Positions 42,947 through 51,237 of a stretch of DNA of 64,000 nucleotides are shown here, one piece after another. The stretch's first letter is position 1, and every line of letters starts with the position of its first letter. The position numbers and the translations under genes are program-made. The stretch is from contig LARD01000009.1 in assembly GCA_000980375.1 (NCBI GenBank), positions 144,730-208,729 on the forward strand. The letters run 5' to 3'. Origin of the DNA: Clostridium sp. K4410.MGS-306 (GTDB taxonomy: Bacteria; Cyanobacteriota; Vampirovibrionia; Gastranaerophilales; Gastranaerophilaceae). Under the pieces are notes generated by a model. That model was not told the origin of the DNA. It searched no databases and worked only from the letters and a program-made list of their open reading frames with translations.

Positions 42947-43052
42947 AAATATCTCCCGTTTTGATAATTATATATTAGCATAACAATGTAACAGAGTTGT
43001 ATTTTGTAAAAAAAACAATATAATATTAGTATTATTGACCGGAGGCAGGAAC

Positions 43053-43376
43053 GTGAATAATAGACGCTGGTATGACAAACACAGAGAAACAAGGGTTGCT
43101 TTAGACCTGTTAAAAAATCTGCATTCAACAATACAAAGCAAACTTTCAAACGATATTATAAACGTTGCCAGTGCAATAAAAACAGTGCACAGAGAAAATG
43201 ATACTGCACCCTTGAGTATAGGGCTCGAAAGAGTGCTTGGCCTCTATCAAACAAACAAAGGCCGCCGCTGGTATGACAAACAGCCCGACCTTTCTGTTGC
43301 AATCAAGACAATTTCGACATTACCTGAAAGTGATTATGAGAATATCATGGAAGGTATCTGTATGTCTTTAAAATAG
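43053..43376 (+). CDS. small repeat-containing protein, unknown
   Basis: A 107-residue soluble protein with two copies of an RRWYDK-led unit: RRWYDKHRETRVALDLLKNL (residues 3-22) and RRWYDKQPDLSVAIKTISTL (about residues 72-91), separated by a helical stretch. It is not recognised. The GTG start at 43053 follows GGAGG directly upstream. It ends nine bases before tcdA and is probably cotranscribed with it. Confidence 0.58.
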   Translation: MNNRRWYDKHRETRVALDLLKNLHSTIQSKLSNDIINVASAIKTVHRENDTAPLSIGLERVLGLYQTNKGRRWYDKQPDLSVAIKTISTLPESDYENIMEGICMSLK

Positions 43377-43385
43377 GGAAAAATC

Positions 43386-44129
43386 ATGGCAGATTTTTCA
43401 CGCAACGAACTCATCTGGGGAAAAGAAACACAAAACCTGCTCAAAGATAAAACAGTATTTGTCTTCGGTCTTGGCGGCGTCGGAGGTTTTGCACTGGAAT
43501 CTCTTGCAAGAGCCGGCGTGCAGAATTTCACTGTTGTAGACTTTGACTGTGTTTCCTCATCCAATATCAACCGTCAGATTATTGCACTCACTTCCACAAT
43601 CGGCTGCAAAAAAACAGACCTGTTTGAAAAAAGACTAAAAGATATCAATCCTGATATCCAACTTACCTGCGTATGTGATTTTTATAATGAAAATCTTCGA
43701 GATGATATATTTAAAACAAAACCTGACTATGTAATAGACGCAATAGACACTATGCGCTCAAAAATAGATTTGCTTGTGTATTGCAAACAAAATAATATTC
43801 CTGTTATTACTTCAATGGGTGCAGGCAACCGCCTTGACCCAACACAGCTTTATATTACGGATATAAAAGACATAGAAAATAAAAAATGTACTTTTACAAA
43901 AAATGTGCTGTATCAACTAAAAAAACACGGGATAGAAGAAGGAATTACAGCTGTTTGCAGCAGAGAGTGCCCGTCTGTGTTGGAAAGAATCTCTTCAAAA
44001 GAAAATATAGAAACCAAAAACGGCGAAAAGATTGAGTTTACAAAAATAACCCCGGGTTCCACACCTTTTGTCCCAGCTGTTGCCGGATATTTTATGGGAT
44101 ATCAGGTTCTAAAAGATTTTTTATCATAA
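43386..44129 (+). CDS. tcdA: tRNA threonylcarbamoyladenosine dehydratase (TcdA/CsdL-like)
   Basis: A 247-residue ThiF/E1-like enzyme that cyclises t6A37 of tRNA in an ATP-dependent step. Evidence: nucleotide-binding VFGLGGVGGFALESLARAG, VVDFDCVSSSNINRQI, GCKKTDLFEKRLKDINP, DAIDTMRSKIDLL and TSMGAGNRLDPTQ. Length is normal. AGGGA precedes the ATG; it follows the RRWYDK protein. Confidence 0.88.
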   Translation: MADFSRNELIWGKETQNLLKDKTVFVFGLGGVGGFALESLARAGVQNFTVVDFDCVSSSNINRQIIALTSTIGCKKTDLFEKRLKDINPDIQLTCVCDFYNENLRDDIFKTKPDYVIDAIDTMRSKIDLLVYCKQNNIPVITSMGAGNRLDPTQLYITDIKDIENKKCTFTKNVLYQLKKHGIEEGITAVCSRECPSVLERISSKENIETKNGEKIEFTKITPGSTPFVPAVAGYFMGYQVLKDFLS

Positions 44130-44187
44130 AAAAATAAAAAAAACCGGAATCCATAATGAATCCCGGTTGAATCTTGTTTGATTCCTC

Positions 44188-44240
44188 GTGTGTGTAAGTA
44201 AGTGTAGGTTAGTGTGGTAGGTCAGTGTGTATGTATGTGT
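44188..44240. repeat. GT-rich low-complexity stretch
   Basis: About 50 bases made of GTGTGTGTAAG, AGTGTAGG, AGTGTGG, AGTGTGTATGTATGTG-type units, followed by TCTCTCTTTAAATCTC-type pyrimidine units. It lies in the 307-bp gap between tcdA and cobO. No gene is seen in the gap, which otherwise holds imperfect hairpins and the cobO terminator. Confidence 0.55.
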
Positions 44241-44360
44241 TTAAAAATTAAATCTCTCTTTAAATCTCTTTTTATCTCTCGTATATATATAAAGTATTTC
44301 CATAAGAAATAATTGCCTTTTTTGTTTAATTGAGCTTAATATTTCTTAATAAACAAAGGC

Positions 44361-44390
44361 AAAAAAAAGGGAGCTTTTTTCAAACCTCCC
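44361..44390 (-). terminator. Rho-independent terminator of cobO
   Basis: GGGAG (44369-44373) and CTCCC (44386-44390) form the stem; an eight-T run follows on the minus strand. Confidence 0.72.
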
Positions 44391-44436
44391 ATATTTCCCC
44401 ATTTCTCCGTATATTTACGTACGATTTCTCGATACG

Positions 44437-44970
44437 TTAATATTCGATACCTTGTCTTGCCATAACACCCATATCAAAGTAGTGTTTAATCGGCTTCATT
44501 TCTGTTACCAGGTGAGCTAAAGCTACAAGCTCGGGGTGAGCATATCTTCCTGTTAACACAATTTCCAAGCTTTCAGGCTTGTTTAATAAAACGTCTTTTA
44601 CCTCGGAAACTTTAATCATATTCATTGCTACGCAAATGTTTAATTCATCGAGGATAACCAGCTGGTATTCACCGCTTTGAATAGCCTGTTTTGCCAATTC
44701 CCAGCCTTTTTTAGCTTCTTTGTAGTCTTCCATGCACACATTGTGTTTGTAAACAACTCTGTCCATACCAAACTGGTGCACTTCAAGATTTTTCAAGAAC
44801 TTACCGGCAGAAGCAATTTCACCGTAAGTTGTACCGGAGTCACCTTTTGTAAATTGGATAACAAGAACTTTCCAGCCATGACCTAAAGCACGCAAAGCTA
44901 AACCTAATGATGCTGTTGTTTTACCTTTTCCATCGCCAGTGTAAATTTGAATATAACCGTGCTCTAACAA
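44437..44970 (-). CDS. cobO: cob(I)yrinic acid a,c-diamide adenosyltransferase
   Basis: A 177-residue CobA/CobO/BtuR-type ATP:corrinoid adenosyltransferase, making the adenosyl ligand of vitamin B12. P-loop TGDGKGKTTASLGLALRALG at the N-terminus, VIQFTKGDSGTTYGE, LVILDELNICVAMNMI and the closing VLTGRYAHPELVALAHLVTE. The TTG start at 44970 is chosen because CGGAGG lies eight bases upstream and homologues begin just before YIQIYTGDGKG. A TATAAT lies near 45020, consistent with a short leader. No other cobalamin genes are nearby; the role may be salvage. Confidence 0.9.
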   Translation of the reverse strand: MLEHGYIQIYTGDGKGKTTASLGLALRALGHGWKVLVIQFTKGDSGTTYGEIASAGKFLKNLEVHQFGMDRVVYKHNVCMEDYKEAKKGWELAKQAIQSGEYQLVILDELNICVAMNMIKVSEVKDVLLNKPESLEIVLTGRYAHPELVALAHLVTEMKPIKHYFDMGVMARQGIEY

Positions 44971-45461
44971 AGTTGTGTCCTCCGTTCGATAAATTGAGAT
45001 TCTTATCTCATTCATCATTATAAATATTTTTTTACTGTTCTGCTTCGATTAAATGGAGTAGATACTCTATCTATTTTGTTTCGGAATTAGGGTAAAATTT
45101 ACACTTATTGCGCAAAAAACAAATTAACACAATACTTGTTTGTCCCCTAAAATTTTTATATCAATTATTATTTGATTAACATCCGAACTCGCCGAACTTG
45201 TATAACCATATTAAAACAAATTTTTCCAACTTGGGCAATTTTTGTTTTGTCCATGCTTTTTATTTTACAATTTTACTCCCGTAATAGTTGTCAAAATACT
45301 GTCTGGTTGCTGATTTCAAGTAGTGTCAAAAAACTTTTACATTTAATTTTTTATCAATTCTTAAAAAAGACTTGAAACCATGGAAAACATTGTATTCAAT
45401 CTTTTTTTATAAAAATAATTGTGGTTAAAATTTTGTAATTATTTTTTGTTTTTTGCAAATC
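44971..45461. other. intergenic region between cobO and glmU
   Basis: About 490 bases, very AT-rich. It was read for a cobalamin riboswitch upstream of cobO; no B12-box-like or conserved stem was seen. A weak hairpin with a T-run near 45372-45407 could be the glmU terminator. No coding region is supported. Confidence 0.45.
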
Positions 45462-46763
45462 CTACTTTTTTATTCTGTCAAACCAGCCCTTTAAAATTTT
45501 TAAAGGTGCTCTGGTGAGCCCAAGCGCGTTTGCTTCAATATCCTTGCTGATTACAGAACCGGCACCAACAGATGCGTTCTCGCCGATGTGAGCGGGCGCT
45601 ACGATTACGGAATTTGATCCTGTAGAAGCATTGTCATCAATCACGGTATTGAATTTTTCTTTTGTGATGTGGTTGTAGTTTGCTGTGATTGTGCCTGCTC
45701 CTATGTTTACGTTACTGCCAAGTGAGCTGTCACCAATATAGCTTAAATGGCAGACGTTTGTGTGGTCTTTGATTTTTGTCTTTTTAATTTCTACAAAATT
45801 ACCGATTTTAACCCCTTCACCAAGCTCAACATCTCCTCTAAGACGTGCAAACGGCCCGATTTTGCAGTCTTTTCCTATTTTGTTTTTTCCTTCAATATAA
45901 GTGCATGGATAAATTATTGTATCAGCTGCAATTTCTGTTTCGGGAGAAATATAAGTTGTGTCAGGGTCTATAATTGTTACACCGTCAGCTAACAATTTGT
46001 CGTTTACTCTGTCTTTCAAAATCTTTGCTGCTTGTGCAAGATGCTTTTTAGAGTTAATTCCGTAAGACTCCTCATTGTTTTCAAGAATATAAGACTGTGC
46101 CTTCAAACCCTTTGAAATAGTCCATTTAACAATATCTGTCAAATAGTACTCATTCTGCGCGTTGTTGGAATCCAGATTCAAAAACGCTTCATGCACTTTT
46201 GGCCAATCGAGCAAATAAACACCCGTGTTTATTTCTTTAATCTTTTTCTGCGCGTCAGAAGCATCTTTTTCTTCAACAATTGCTTTTAAATTGCCGTTTT
46301 CATCCCTGACAATGCGACCGTAGTTTGTCGGGTCTTCAAAAATTGCAGACATAACAGTCAATGCAGATTGGCTTTGTGTGTGGGCACTGATAAATTTATT
46401 AAGGGTTTCTGCTGTAAGTAGTGGCGTATCTCCGCAAAGAATCAATACCTGACCTTCAAAACCTTTTAAATCTTCATAAGCCTGAAAAGCTGCATGGCCT
46501 GTGCCAAGCTGGGGAGATTGCAGCCTGCATTTTGCGTTGTCATAATTTTTTGTTACATAATTTTCAACTTCATCAGCGCAGTGTCCTACGATAACATAAT
46601 TTTCTTTAGCCATACCGGTGCCGTTAACAGCGTCTATTACATAACCAAGCAGTTCTTTGTTAAAAATTTTGTGCAGCACTTTTGGTGTTTCAGATTTCAT
46701 TCTTGTCCCTTTGCCCGCTGCCAGTATAATTGACTTAATCTGTGAATTTATTGTATTTGTCAT
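45462..46763 (-). CDS. glmU: bifunctional UDP-GlcNAc pyrophosphorylase / GlcN-1-P acetyltransferase
   Basis: A 433-residue enzyme making UDP-GlcNAc for peptidoglycan and LPS. N-terminal uridyltransferase with LAAGKGTRMKSETPKVLHKI, ILCGDTPLLTAETL and VEEKDA; C-terminal left-handed beta-helix with hexapeptide repeats and the acetyltransferase motifs GDSSLGSNVNIGAGTITANY and NHITKEKFNT. Slightly shorter than typical (about 450). AAAGGA precedes the ATG. Confidence 0.96.
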   Translation of the reverse strand: MTNTINSQIKSIILAAGKGTRMKSETPKVLHKIFNKELLGYVIDAVNGTGMAKENYVIVGHCADEVENYVTKNYDNAKCRLQSPQLGTGHAAFQAYEDLKGFEGQVLILCGDTPLLTAETLNKFISAHTQSQSALTVMSAIFEDPTNYGRIVRDENGNLKAIVEEKDASDAQKKIKEINTGVYLLDWPKVHEAFLNLDSNNAQNEYYLTDIVKWTISKGLKAQSYILENNEESYGINSKKHLAQAAKILKDRVNDKLLADGVTIIDPDTTYISPETEIAADTIIYPCTYIEGKNKIGKDCKIGPFARLRGDVELGEGVKIGNFVEIKKTKIKDHTNVCHLSYIGDSSLGSNVNIGAGTITANYNHITKEKFNTVIDDNASTGSNSVIVAPAHIGENASVGAGSVISKDIEANALGLTRAPLKILKGWFDRIKK

Positions 46764-46853
46764 ATTAATATTCCTTTATAAATATATATTTCTTTAATTA
46801 TTCTATATCAAAGCAAAATAATGGGCTTGGTTTAAATTTTTGTAAATATAGCT

Positions 46854-46873
46854 CCATAGAATTAATTCTATGG
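46854..46873. promoter_or_regulatory. 20-bp perfect palindrome upstream of the GH57 gene
   Basis: CCATAGAATTAATTCTATGG lies in the 242-bp divergent gap between glmU and the branching enzyme, about 35 bases left of a TATAAT at 46909-46914 that fits as the GH57 -10. Candidate operator; a hairpin role is possible. Confidence 0.42.
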
Positions 46874-47005
46874 GGTTATATTTTATCGATAATTGTGATA
46901 TAACTATGTATAATCAGGGGAAGATTATATAAAAACAGTCTGAACCAATATTTATATAACGAGATAGATAGCGTCAAGGCGCAAATTAAGAGAAAAGGAG
47001 AATTT

Positions 47006-48730
47006 ATGACAGTAGGTCAATTCGTATTCATGTTACACTCCCACCTCCCCTACTACAGAAAAGCCGGAATGTGGCCTTTCGGGGAAGAGAACCTGTATGA
47101 ATGCATGGCAGAAACATATGTTCCTTTGTTGAATGCAATTTCCGAGTTGTACGATGATGAAGGCATAAAAGCAAAATTAACAGTAGGTATCACTCCTATT
47201 TTGGCTGAACAGTTAAACGATGAACACCTCCAGAACGGTTTTATCGAATACTTAGACGCTCGTATCACTGCAATTTCAAAGGATTTAGAAAGATATCCCG
47301 ATCCTGAAGTTGCTCACTCACAGCATTTAAAATATCTTGCAAAATATTACTTTGACTGGTTCAACCACATCAAAGATTCCTTTATTAATAAATATAATAA
47401 AGACCTTATCAGCGCATTTAAAAAATATCAGGACTTAGGTTGTATTGAAATCACAACATCAGGTGCAACTCACGGATTTTCACCGCTGCTTGCTACTGAT
47501 TCAAACCTCAATGCGCAATTCAAAATCGGTTCTGATACAACAAAAAGATTGTTCGGCAAAAAAGCAAAAGGCTGCTGGCTGCCAGAATGTGCTTACAGAC
47601 AGGGCTATGAATACATCGGCAAAGACGGCCAGAAAAAATGGAGACCGGCTATCGAAGTTACTCTGCAAAACAATGATATCGAGTACTTCTTTACAGAATC
47701 TCACGTAATCGAAGGCGGAAACTCAATCGGCAACAGACGTGTAATCGGTGTTTACGGAAACATTGAATACATTCCTCTGCCTGAAAGAGAACCCACAGGA
47801 TACGATACATATTCTGCTTACTGGCTGCCCGATGCACAGGTTGCAGTAATGGGAAGAAACGACAGAGCAGGGTTCCAGGTTTGGTCAGCTGCTGACGGCT
47901 ATCCGGGAGACGGCTGCTACAGAGAATTCCACAAAAAAGATGACAAATCAGGCGGACACTACTGGAGAATTACATCTTCTACAACAGACCTGGGCGACAA
48001 AATGCTCTATGACCCTGTGCTGGCTATGTCTCAGGTTAACCTGAACTCTGACCACTATACAACACTTATTTACCACCTGTTGAATGATTACAAACTTTCA
48101 CACGATGGTAAAGAAGGTCTTGTAATGGTTTCATTCGACACAGAACTTTTTGGCCACTGGTGGTTTGAAGGTGTTGAATTTATTAAACAGGTCATAAGAA
48201 AATTCAATAACTACCTCCCGCAGGTAGAAAGAATGACAGCAGGCGAATACTTAAAAGCTCATCCGCCGACAGAAGCTATCCAGATTCCTGAATCTTCTTG
48301 GGGACAGGGCGGTCACTTCTATGTATGGCAAAACCATCTTACAGAATGGATGTGGCCAATTATCCACGGTTGTGAAAAACGTATAATTGACATTGCTTCA
48401 AAATACGAAAAAATTCCGGAAGATAAACTTCTGCATAGAGCACTCAATCAGCTGGCAAGAGAAAACCTCCTGCTTCAAAGCTCTGACTGGCCGTTCTTAA
48501 TCACAACATGGCAGGCAAAAGACTATGCAACAGACAGATTCAGAGAACACGTTGAAAGATTTGAAACAATCGCTGATATGATTGAATCAGGCAATATCGA
48601 TGAAAACGCATTGTCTGAAATCGAATCAATCGATAACTGCTTCCCTGTAATCGATTACAGAGCATATCTTCCTATTGAAGAAGGCAAAATCCCACAGCAG
48701 GAAGAAAAATTGAAACCTTTATATCAATAA
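47006..48730 (+). CDS. GH57 family 1,4-alpha-glucan branching enzyme
   Basis: A 574-residue glycoside hydrolase family 57 protein. N-terminal VFMLHSHLPYYRKAGMWPFG, the nucleophile region KGCWLPECAYRQGYE (Glu), and the acid/base region VSFDTELFGHWWFEGVEFI (Asp). It is expected to add alpha-1,6 branches to glycogen-like polymer. Length and the C-terminal helical domain fit the GH57 branching-enzyme branch (DUF1957 C-terminus) common in cyanobacteria. AAAGGAG precedes the ATG. It has its own promoter region and a strong terminator. Confidence 0.92.
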   Translation: MTVGQFVFMLHSHLPYYRKAGMWPFGEENLYECMAETYVPLLNAISELYDDEGIKAKLTVGITPILAEQLNDEHLQNGFIEYLDARITAISKDLERYPDPEVAHSQHLKYLAKYYFDWFNHIKDSFINKYNKDLISAFKKYQDLGCIEITTSGATHGFSPLLATDSNLNAQFKIGSDTTKRLFGKKAKGCWLPECAYRQGYEYIGKDGQKKWRPAIEVTLQNNDIEYFFTESHVIEGGNSIGNRRVIGVYGNIEYIPLPEREPTGYDTYSAYWLPDAQVAVMGRNDRAGFQVWSAADGYPGDGCYREFHKKDDKSGGHYWRITSSTTDLGDKMLYDPVLAMSQVNLNSDHYTTLIYHLLNDYKLSHDGKEGLVMVSFDTELFGHWWFEGVEFIKQVIRKFNNYLPQVERMTAGEYLKAHPPTEAIQIPESSWGQGGHFYVWQNHLTEWMWPIIHGCEKRIIDIASKYEKIPEDKLLHRALNQLARENLLLQSSDWPFLITTWQAKDYATDRFREHVERFETIADMIESGNIDENALSEIESIDNCFPVIDYRAYLPIEEGKIPQQEEKLKPLYQ

Positions 48731-48750
48731 TATCTGTTGATAAATAAAGC

Positions 48751-48787
48751 AAAAAATACCTCCGATAAATTTATCGGAGGTATTTTT
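48751..48787. terminator. bidirectional Rho-independent terminator
   Basis: An A-run, ATACCTCCGATAA, its complement and a T-run form a perfect palindrome between the convergent GH57 and exported nitroreductase-like genes. Confidence 0.92.
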
Positions 48788-48803
48788 ATAATAATAAAGT
48801 TAT

Positions 48804-49430
48804 TTATTTTTCAGGAGCAAATCCAACAACCTGTGCAAAAAGAACTTCTTCTCCAAGGTTTAAATCAAGCTTGTAATTTAAAGCACTGCTGTTGACCCCG
48901 TATAAGAAAATAGTGTTCAAATTGTTTGCTGCACTGTAAAGATATACATTCTGCCCGATAAAACCGCAGTCAACAGAAGCAAGATACTTGCTCTGTCTTG
49001 CAAGATTTGCTGTATACAAAAGAATCAAAGGTGCTTTTGTGCCAACAATCGGTCTTATGTCCTCTTTGCTAAATGCTTCTAAAGTGTGCATTTGCGGGTT
49101 GTATTTGTACAATCCGTCAGGCAAAGACGCATAAATCGTGATAACCTGTGCATTCAAAGCACTGGGCGTGGTTTTTTTCCCGTCAGGCCTGTTTATGCCG
49201 TTAGCGGCCCATAAAAGATTTGACAAGGTCTGAATGGGAATCTCCTGTTTTGTAAACTTTGTGCTGGAGTGCCTGTTTTTCAATGCTTCCATCAAGGGCA
49301 TTCCTCCGGTAATAACGGGCTCGGGCAGTTTTATGTCATCTAAAACAACTTTTGCAAATGCTCCGTTTGCTGCACCAATGATGCCTGCTAAAACACATAA
49401 TGAAACCATTAATCTTTTGAAATTTTTCAT
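48804..49430 (-). CDS. exported nitroreductase/SagB-like protein
   Basis: A 208-residue protein with a signal peptide (MKNFKRLMVSLCVLAGIIGA ... AFA) and a nitroreductase fold like SagB/ThcOx oxidases: KNRHSSTKFTKQEI, LSNLLWAANGINRPDGKKTT, PSALNAQVITIYAS, VDCGFIGQNVYLYSAANNLN and the closing VVGFAPEK. Nitroreductases need FMN and are usually cytoplasmic, so export is unusual. It starts one base after the HAD gene stop; third gene of the nitroreductase-HAD operon. Confidence 0.82.
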   Translation of the reverse strand: MKNFKRLMVSLCVLAGIIGAANGAFAKVVLDDIKLPEPVITGGMPLMEALKNRHSSTKFTKQEIPIQTLSNLLWAANGINRPDGKKTTPSALNAQVITIYASLPDGLYKYNPQMHTLEAFSKEDIRPIVGTKAPLILLYTANLARQSKYLASVDCGFIGQNVYLYSAANNLNTIFLYGVNSSALNYKLDLNLGEEVLFAQVVGFAPEK

Positions 49431-49431
49431 C

Positions 49432-50148
49432 CTAACTTACCTTATCTCTCTTTTTTGATAACCAATCTCTGTTAAATTCGTCAAAGTCTGCGATAATATC
49501 ATTTACCGCAGGCAGCTTGCTGTATAGCTCTCTTGTTTCCATAGATTCTATAGCAACAATTTTGCCTATGCCCGCACGTCTTGCAGATTCAATGCCTGAT
49601 ACAGCATCTTCCACAACAATGCATTCCTGTGGCTCAAGCCCGAGATTTTTTGCTGCAATTTCGTAAATATCAGGCTCGGGTTTGCCTTTGATTTTTCCGT
49701 TGTCGTAAACAATTTTTGAAATATCAAACCACTTTTCAAGCCCAAATTCTTTTATAAAGAATTTGACATTAACTTCTTCTGACATTGTTGCAATCGTGTG
49801 CGGGATGTTGTTTTCGCACAGGTAGTTTAAAAATTCTACAGCACCTTTTGCGAGCTTAAAGTTTTCTTTGTCATCAGCACACATTTGACGGTAAACAGCT
49901 TCTTTTTCTGTCTGGCATTTTAACACAAGCTCTTTTTCAGGCTGTCTTCCGATAAGATATTTTACAATGTCCTCGTTGGTGCGGCCAAACATGTATTCTC
50001 TCATTTCCTCATCTGTAAAAGCATTGCCTCTAAGAGTTTTTGAGTACTCTCTCCACGCCTCAAGGTGCATCTTTGAATCCCAGAAAAGCGTGCCGTTAAA
50101 ATCAAATATTACGCCTTTGTATCTTTTTTCTTCCATTGTTATTACCAT
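49432..50148 (-). CDS. HAD hydrolase, beta-phosphoglucomutase-like, with DxN motif
   Basis: A 238-residue HAD-IA protein: VIFDFNGTLFWDSKMHLEAW, helical cap with FGRTNEDIVKYL, TIATMSEEVNVKFFIKEFGL, GKPEPDIYEIAAKNLGL and VVEDAVSGIESARRAGIG. In motif I the second Asp (general acid/base of DxD phosphatases) is Asn (DFN). The start overlaps the nitroreductase stop by seven bases; a second ATG four codons later is an alternative. The substrate is unknown. Confidence 0.86.
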   Translation of the reverse strand: MVITMEEKRYKGVIFDFNGTLFWDSKMHLEAWREYSKTLRGNAFTDEEMREYMFGRTNEDIVKYLIGRQPEKELVLKCQTEKEAVYRQMCADDKENFKLAKGAVEFLNYLCENNIPHTIATMSEEVNVKFFIKEFGLEKWFDISKIVYDNGKIKGKPEPDIYEIAAKNLGLEPQECIVVEDAVSGIESARRAGIGKIVAIESMETRELYSKLPAVNDIIADFDEFNRDWLSKKRDKVS

Positions 50149-50654
50149 TTGTTGTAGTGTATTCTGCTAGAGTCATATCTTTTGGGGCGTTCCTGTCTGC
50201 TTTGAGCATAACCCAGCGATATCAAAGCAAACGGTTTCACATGAGACGGCAGGTCAAACCGTTTTGAAAATTTTTCCATAACCTCTTCCCACGGATACAC
50301 GCCCATCCAGCAGGTATCCAAGCCCAGTGCCCTGGCCGCAAGCAGCATGTTTTCAATAGCTGCTGAACAATCAACCTGATAAAAACCCTTTGCCATTTCT
50401 TTTTCTGTGTCGCCGCATACCATAATGCATACAGGCGCTGTTAAAAGAGCAGATGCATAAGGGTGCATTGATTCAATTTCGAGCACCAGCTGTTTTTCGT
50501 CAAAAACTACAAAATGCCATGGCTGTTTGTTACACCCTGAGGGTGCAAACATTCCCGCTCTTAAAATTTCGTCTACAAGATCAGGGTTAACGGGTTTGTC
50601 CAGATATTTTCTTACACTTCTTCTGTCATAAATAGTATCAATCGTATTTTCCAT
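50142..50654 (-). CDS. nitroreductase family protein
   Basis: A 170-residue flavin oxidoreductase: YDRRSVRKYLDKPVNPDLV, AGMFAPSGCNKQPWHFVVF, QVDCSAAIENMLLAARALGL, DTCWMGVYP and SLGYAQSRQERPKRYD. Cytoplasmic, FMN-dependent; the electron acceptor is unknown. The start at 50654 follows GGAG eight bases upstream; the more upstream ATG has no ribosome site. First gene of the three-gene operon, with an extended -10 about 50 bases upstream. Confidence 0.9.
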   Translation of the reverse strand: MENTIDTIYDRRSVRKYLDKPVNPDLVDEILRAGMFAPSGCNKQPWHFVVFDEKQLVLEIESMHPYASALLTAPVCIMVCGDTEKEMAKGFYQVDCSAAIENMLLAARALGLDTCWMGVYPWEEVMEKFSKRFDLPSHVKPFALISLGYAQSRQERPKRYDSSRIHYNKW

Positions 50655-50702
50655 ACAAATCACTCCGCTCAACCGTTTTTTTTTTATTTAATTTACAGAC
50701 CG

Positions 50703-50711
50703 ATTATAGCA
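50703..50711 (-). promoter_or_regulatory. extended -10 promoter of the nitroreductase operon
   Basis: TGCTATAAT on the minus strand, about 48 bases before the ATG at 50654. Confidence 0.55.
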
Positions 50712-50756
50712 TATAATTCCCCTGTTCGATATTACCGAGTTGGGGGTTTTTACAAT

Positions 50757-50945
50757 TCAGAGCAGATTCATAATCTCGCGGCATTTTTCTTTCATTATTT
50801 CAGCAGCAAAGGATACTTCGGGCATGTGTGTTGAGGAATAATTGTATTCACAATAGTCATACAACAGACAACTGAGTGAATGAATGTTCACGATTGTGGT
50901 TTGGATTTTTGATAAGTCATCTTTTGTGATATCTTCTTCGAGCAT
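50757..50945 (-). CDS. small protein divergent from the XRE regulator
   Basis: A 62-residue acidic helical protein (ITKDDLSKIQTTIVNIHSL, LLYDYCEYN, AAEIMKEKCREIMNLL), not recognised. AAAGGG lies upstream of the ATG. It is divergent from the XRE gene with a 65-bp gap that holds an 11-bp inverted repeat, so it is probably the regulated partner. Confidence 0.62.
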   Translation of the reverse strand: MLEEDITKDDLSKIQTTIVNIHSLSCLLYDYCEYNYSSTHMPEVSFAAEIMKEKCREIMNLL

Positions 50946-50960
50946 ATAGATTTCCCTTTC

Positions 50961-51025
50961 CGTGCTATTTGCCTGTGTATTAATTTAAAGTATAACATTA
51001 AAATTAAACTATGACAAATAGCACG
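50961..51025. promoter_or_regulatory. operator-like 11-bp inverted repeat between divergent genes
   Basis: CGTGCTATTTG (50961-50971) and CAAATAGCACG (51015-51025) are exact inverted copies, each placed near the 5' end of one of the two divergent genes; the right copy overlaps codons 2-5 of the XRE gene. Probable binding sites of the XRE protein. Confidence 0.6.
50999..51004 (+). promoter_or_regulatory. -10-like box, leaderless arrangement, for the XRE gene
   Basis: TAAAAT, exactly six bases before the ATG at 51011; no Shine-Dalgarno is present. Confidence 0.45.
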
Positions 51026-51229
51026 ATTTTGATTGTACAAAAAAATATAAAAAAATTTAGAGAAATAAAAGGCTTGACTCAAGATAAATTGAGTGAGGCA
51101 ACCGGGATATCGGCAGACTATATTTCAGAGATTGAACGCGGTAAGAAAAACCCGAGTTTAAAAAGATTGATATTAATCGCAGAGGCTCTAGAGGTAGATA
51201 TAAGAGAACTCTTCACCCCTCAAGATTAA
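51011..51229 (+). CDS. XRE-family HTH regulator
   Basis: A 72-residue single-domain regulator: VQKNIKKFREIKGLTQDKLS, EATGISADYISEIERGKKNP (recognition helix and the conserved ERG) and LKRLILIAEALEVDIRELF. The family usually represses its own divergent operon; the inverted repeat overlapping its start fits that. No Shine-Dalgarno is present. It is followed by the large inverted-repeat element. Confidence 0.9.
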   Translation: MTNSTILIVQKNIKKFREIKGLTQDKLSEATGISADYISEIERGKKNPSLKRLILIAEALEVDIRELFTPQD

Positions 51230-51237
51230 AACAAACC

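Noticed and set aside
44188..44240. GT-rich repeat as a CRISPR-like array
   Set aside because: Units are short, irregular and without spacers; there is no cas gene in the window.
44971..45461. Cobalamin riboswitch upstream of cobO
   Set aside because: Looked for because of the B12 gene; no B12-box-like element or plausible conserved stems were seen, and a short Shine-Dalgarno leader fits better.
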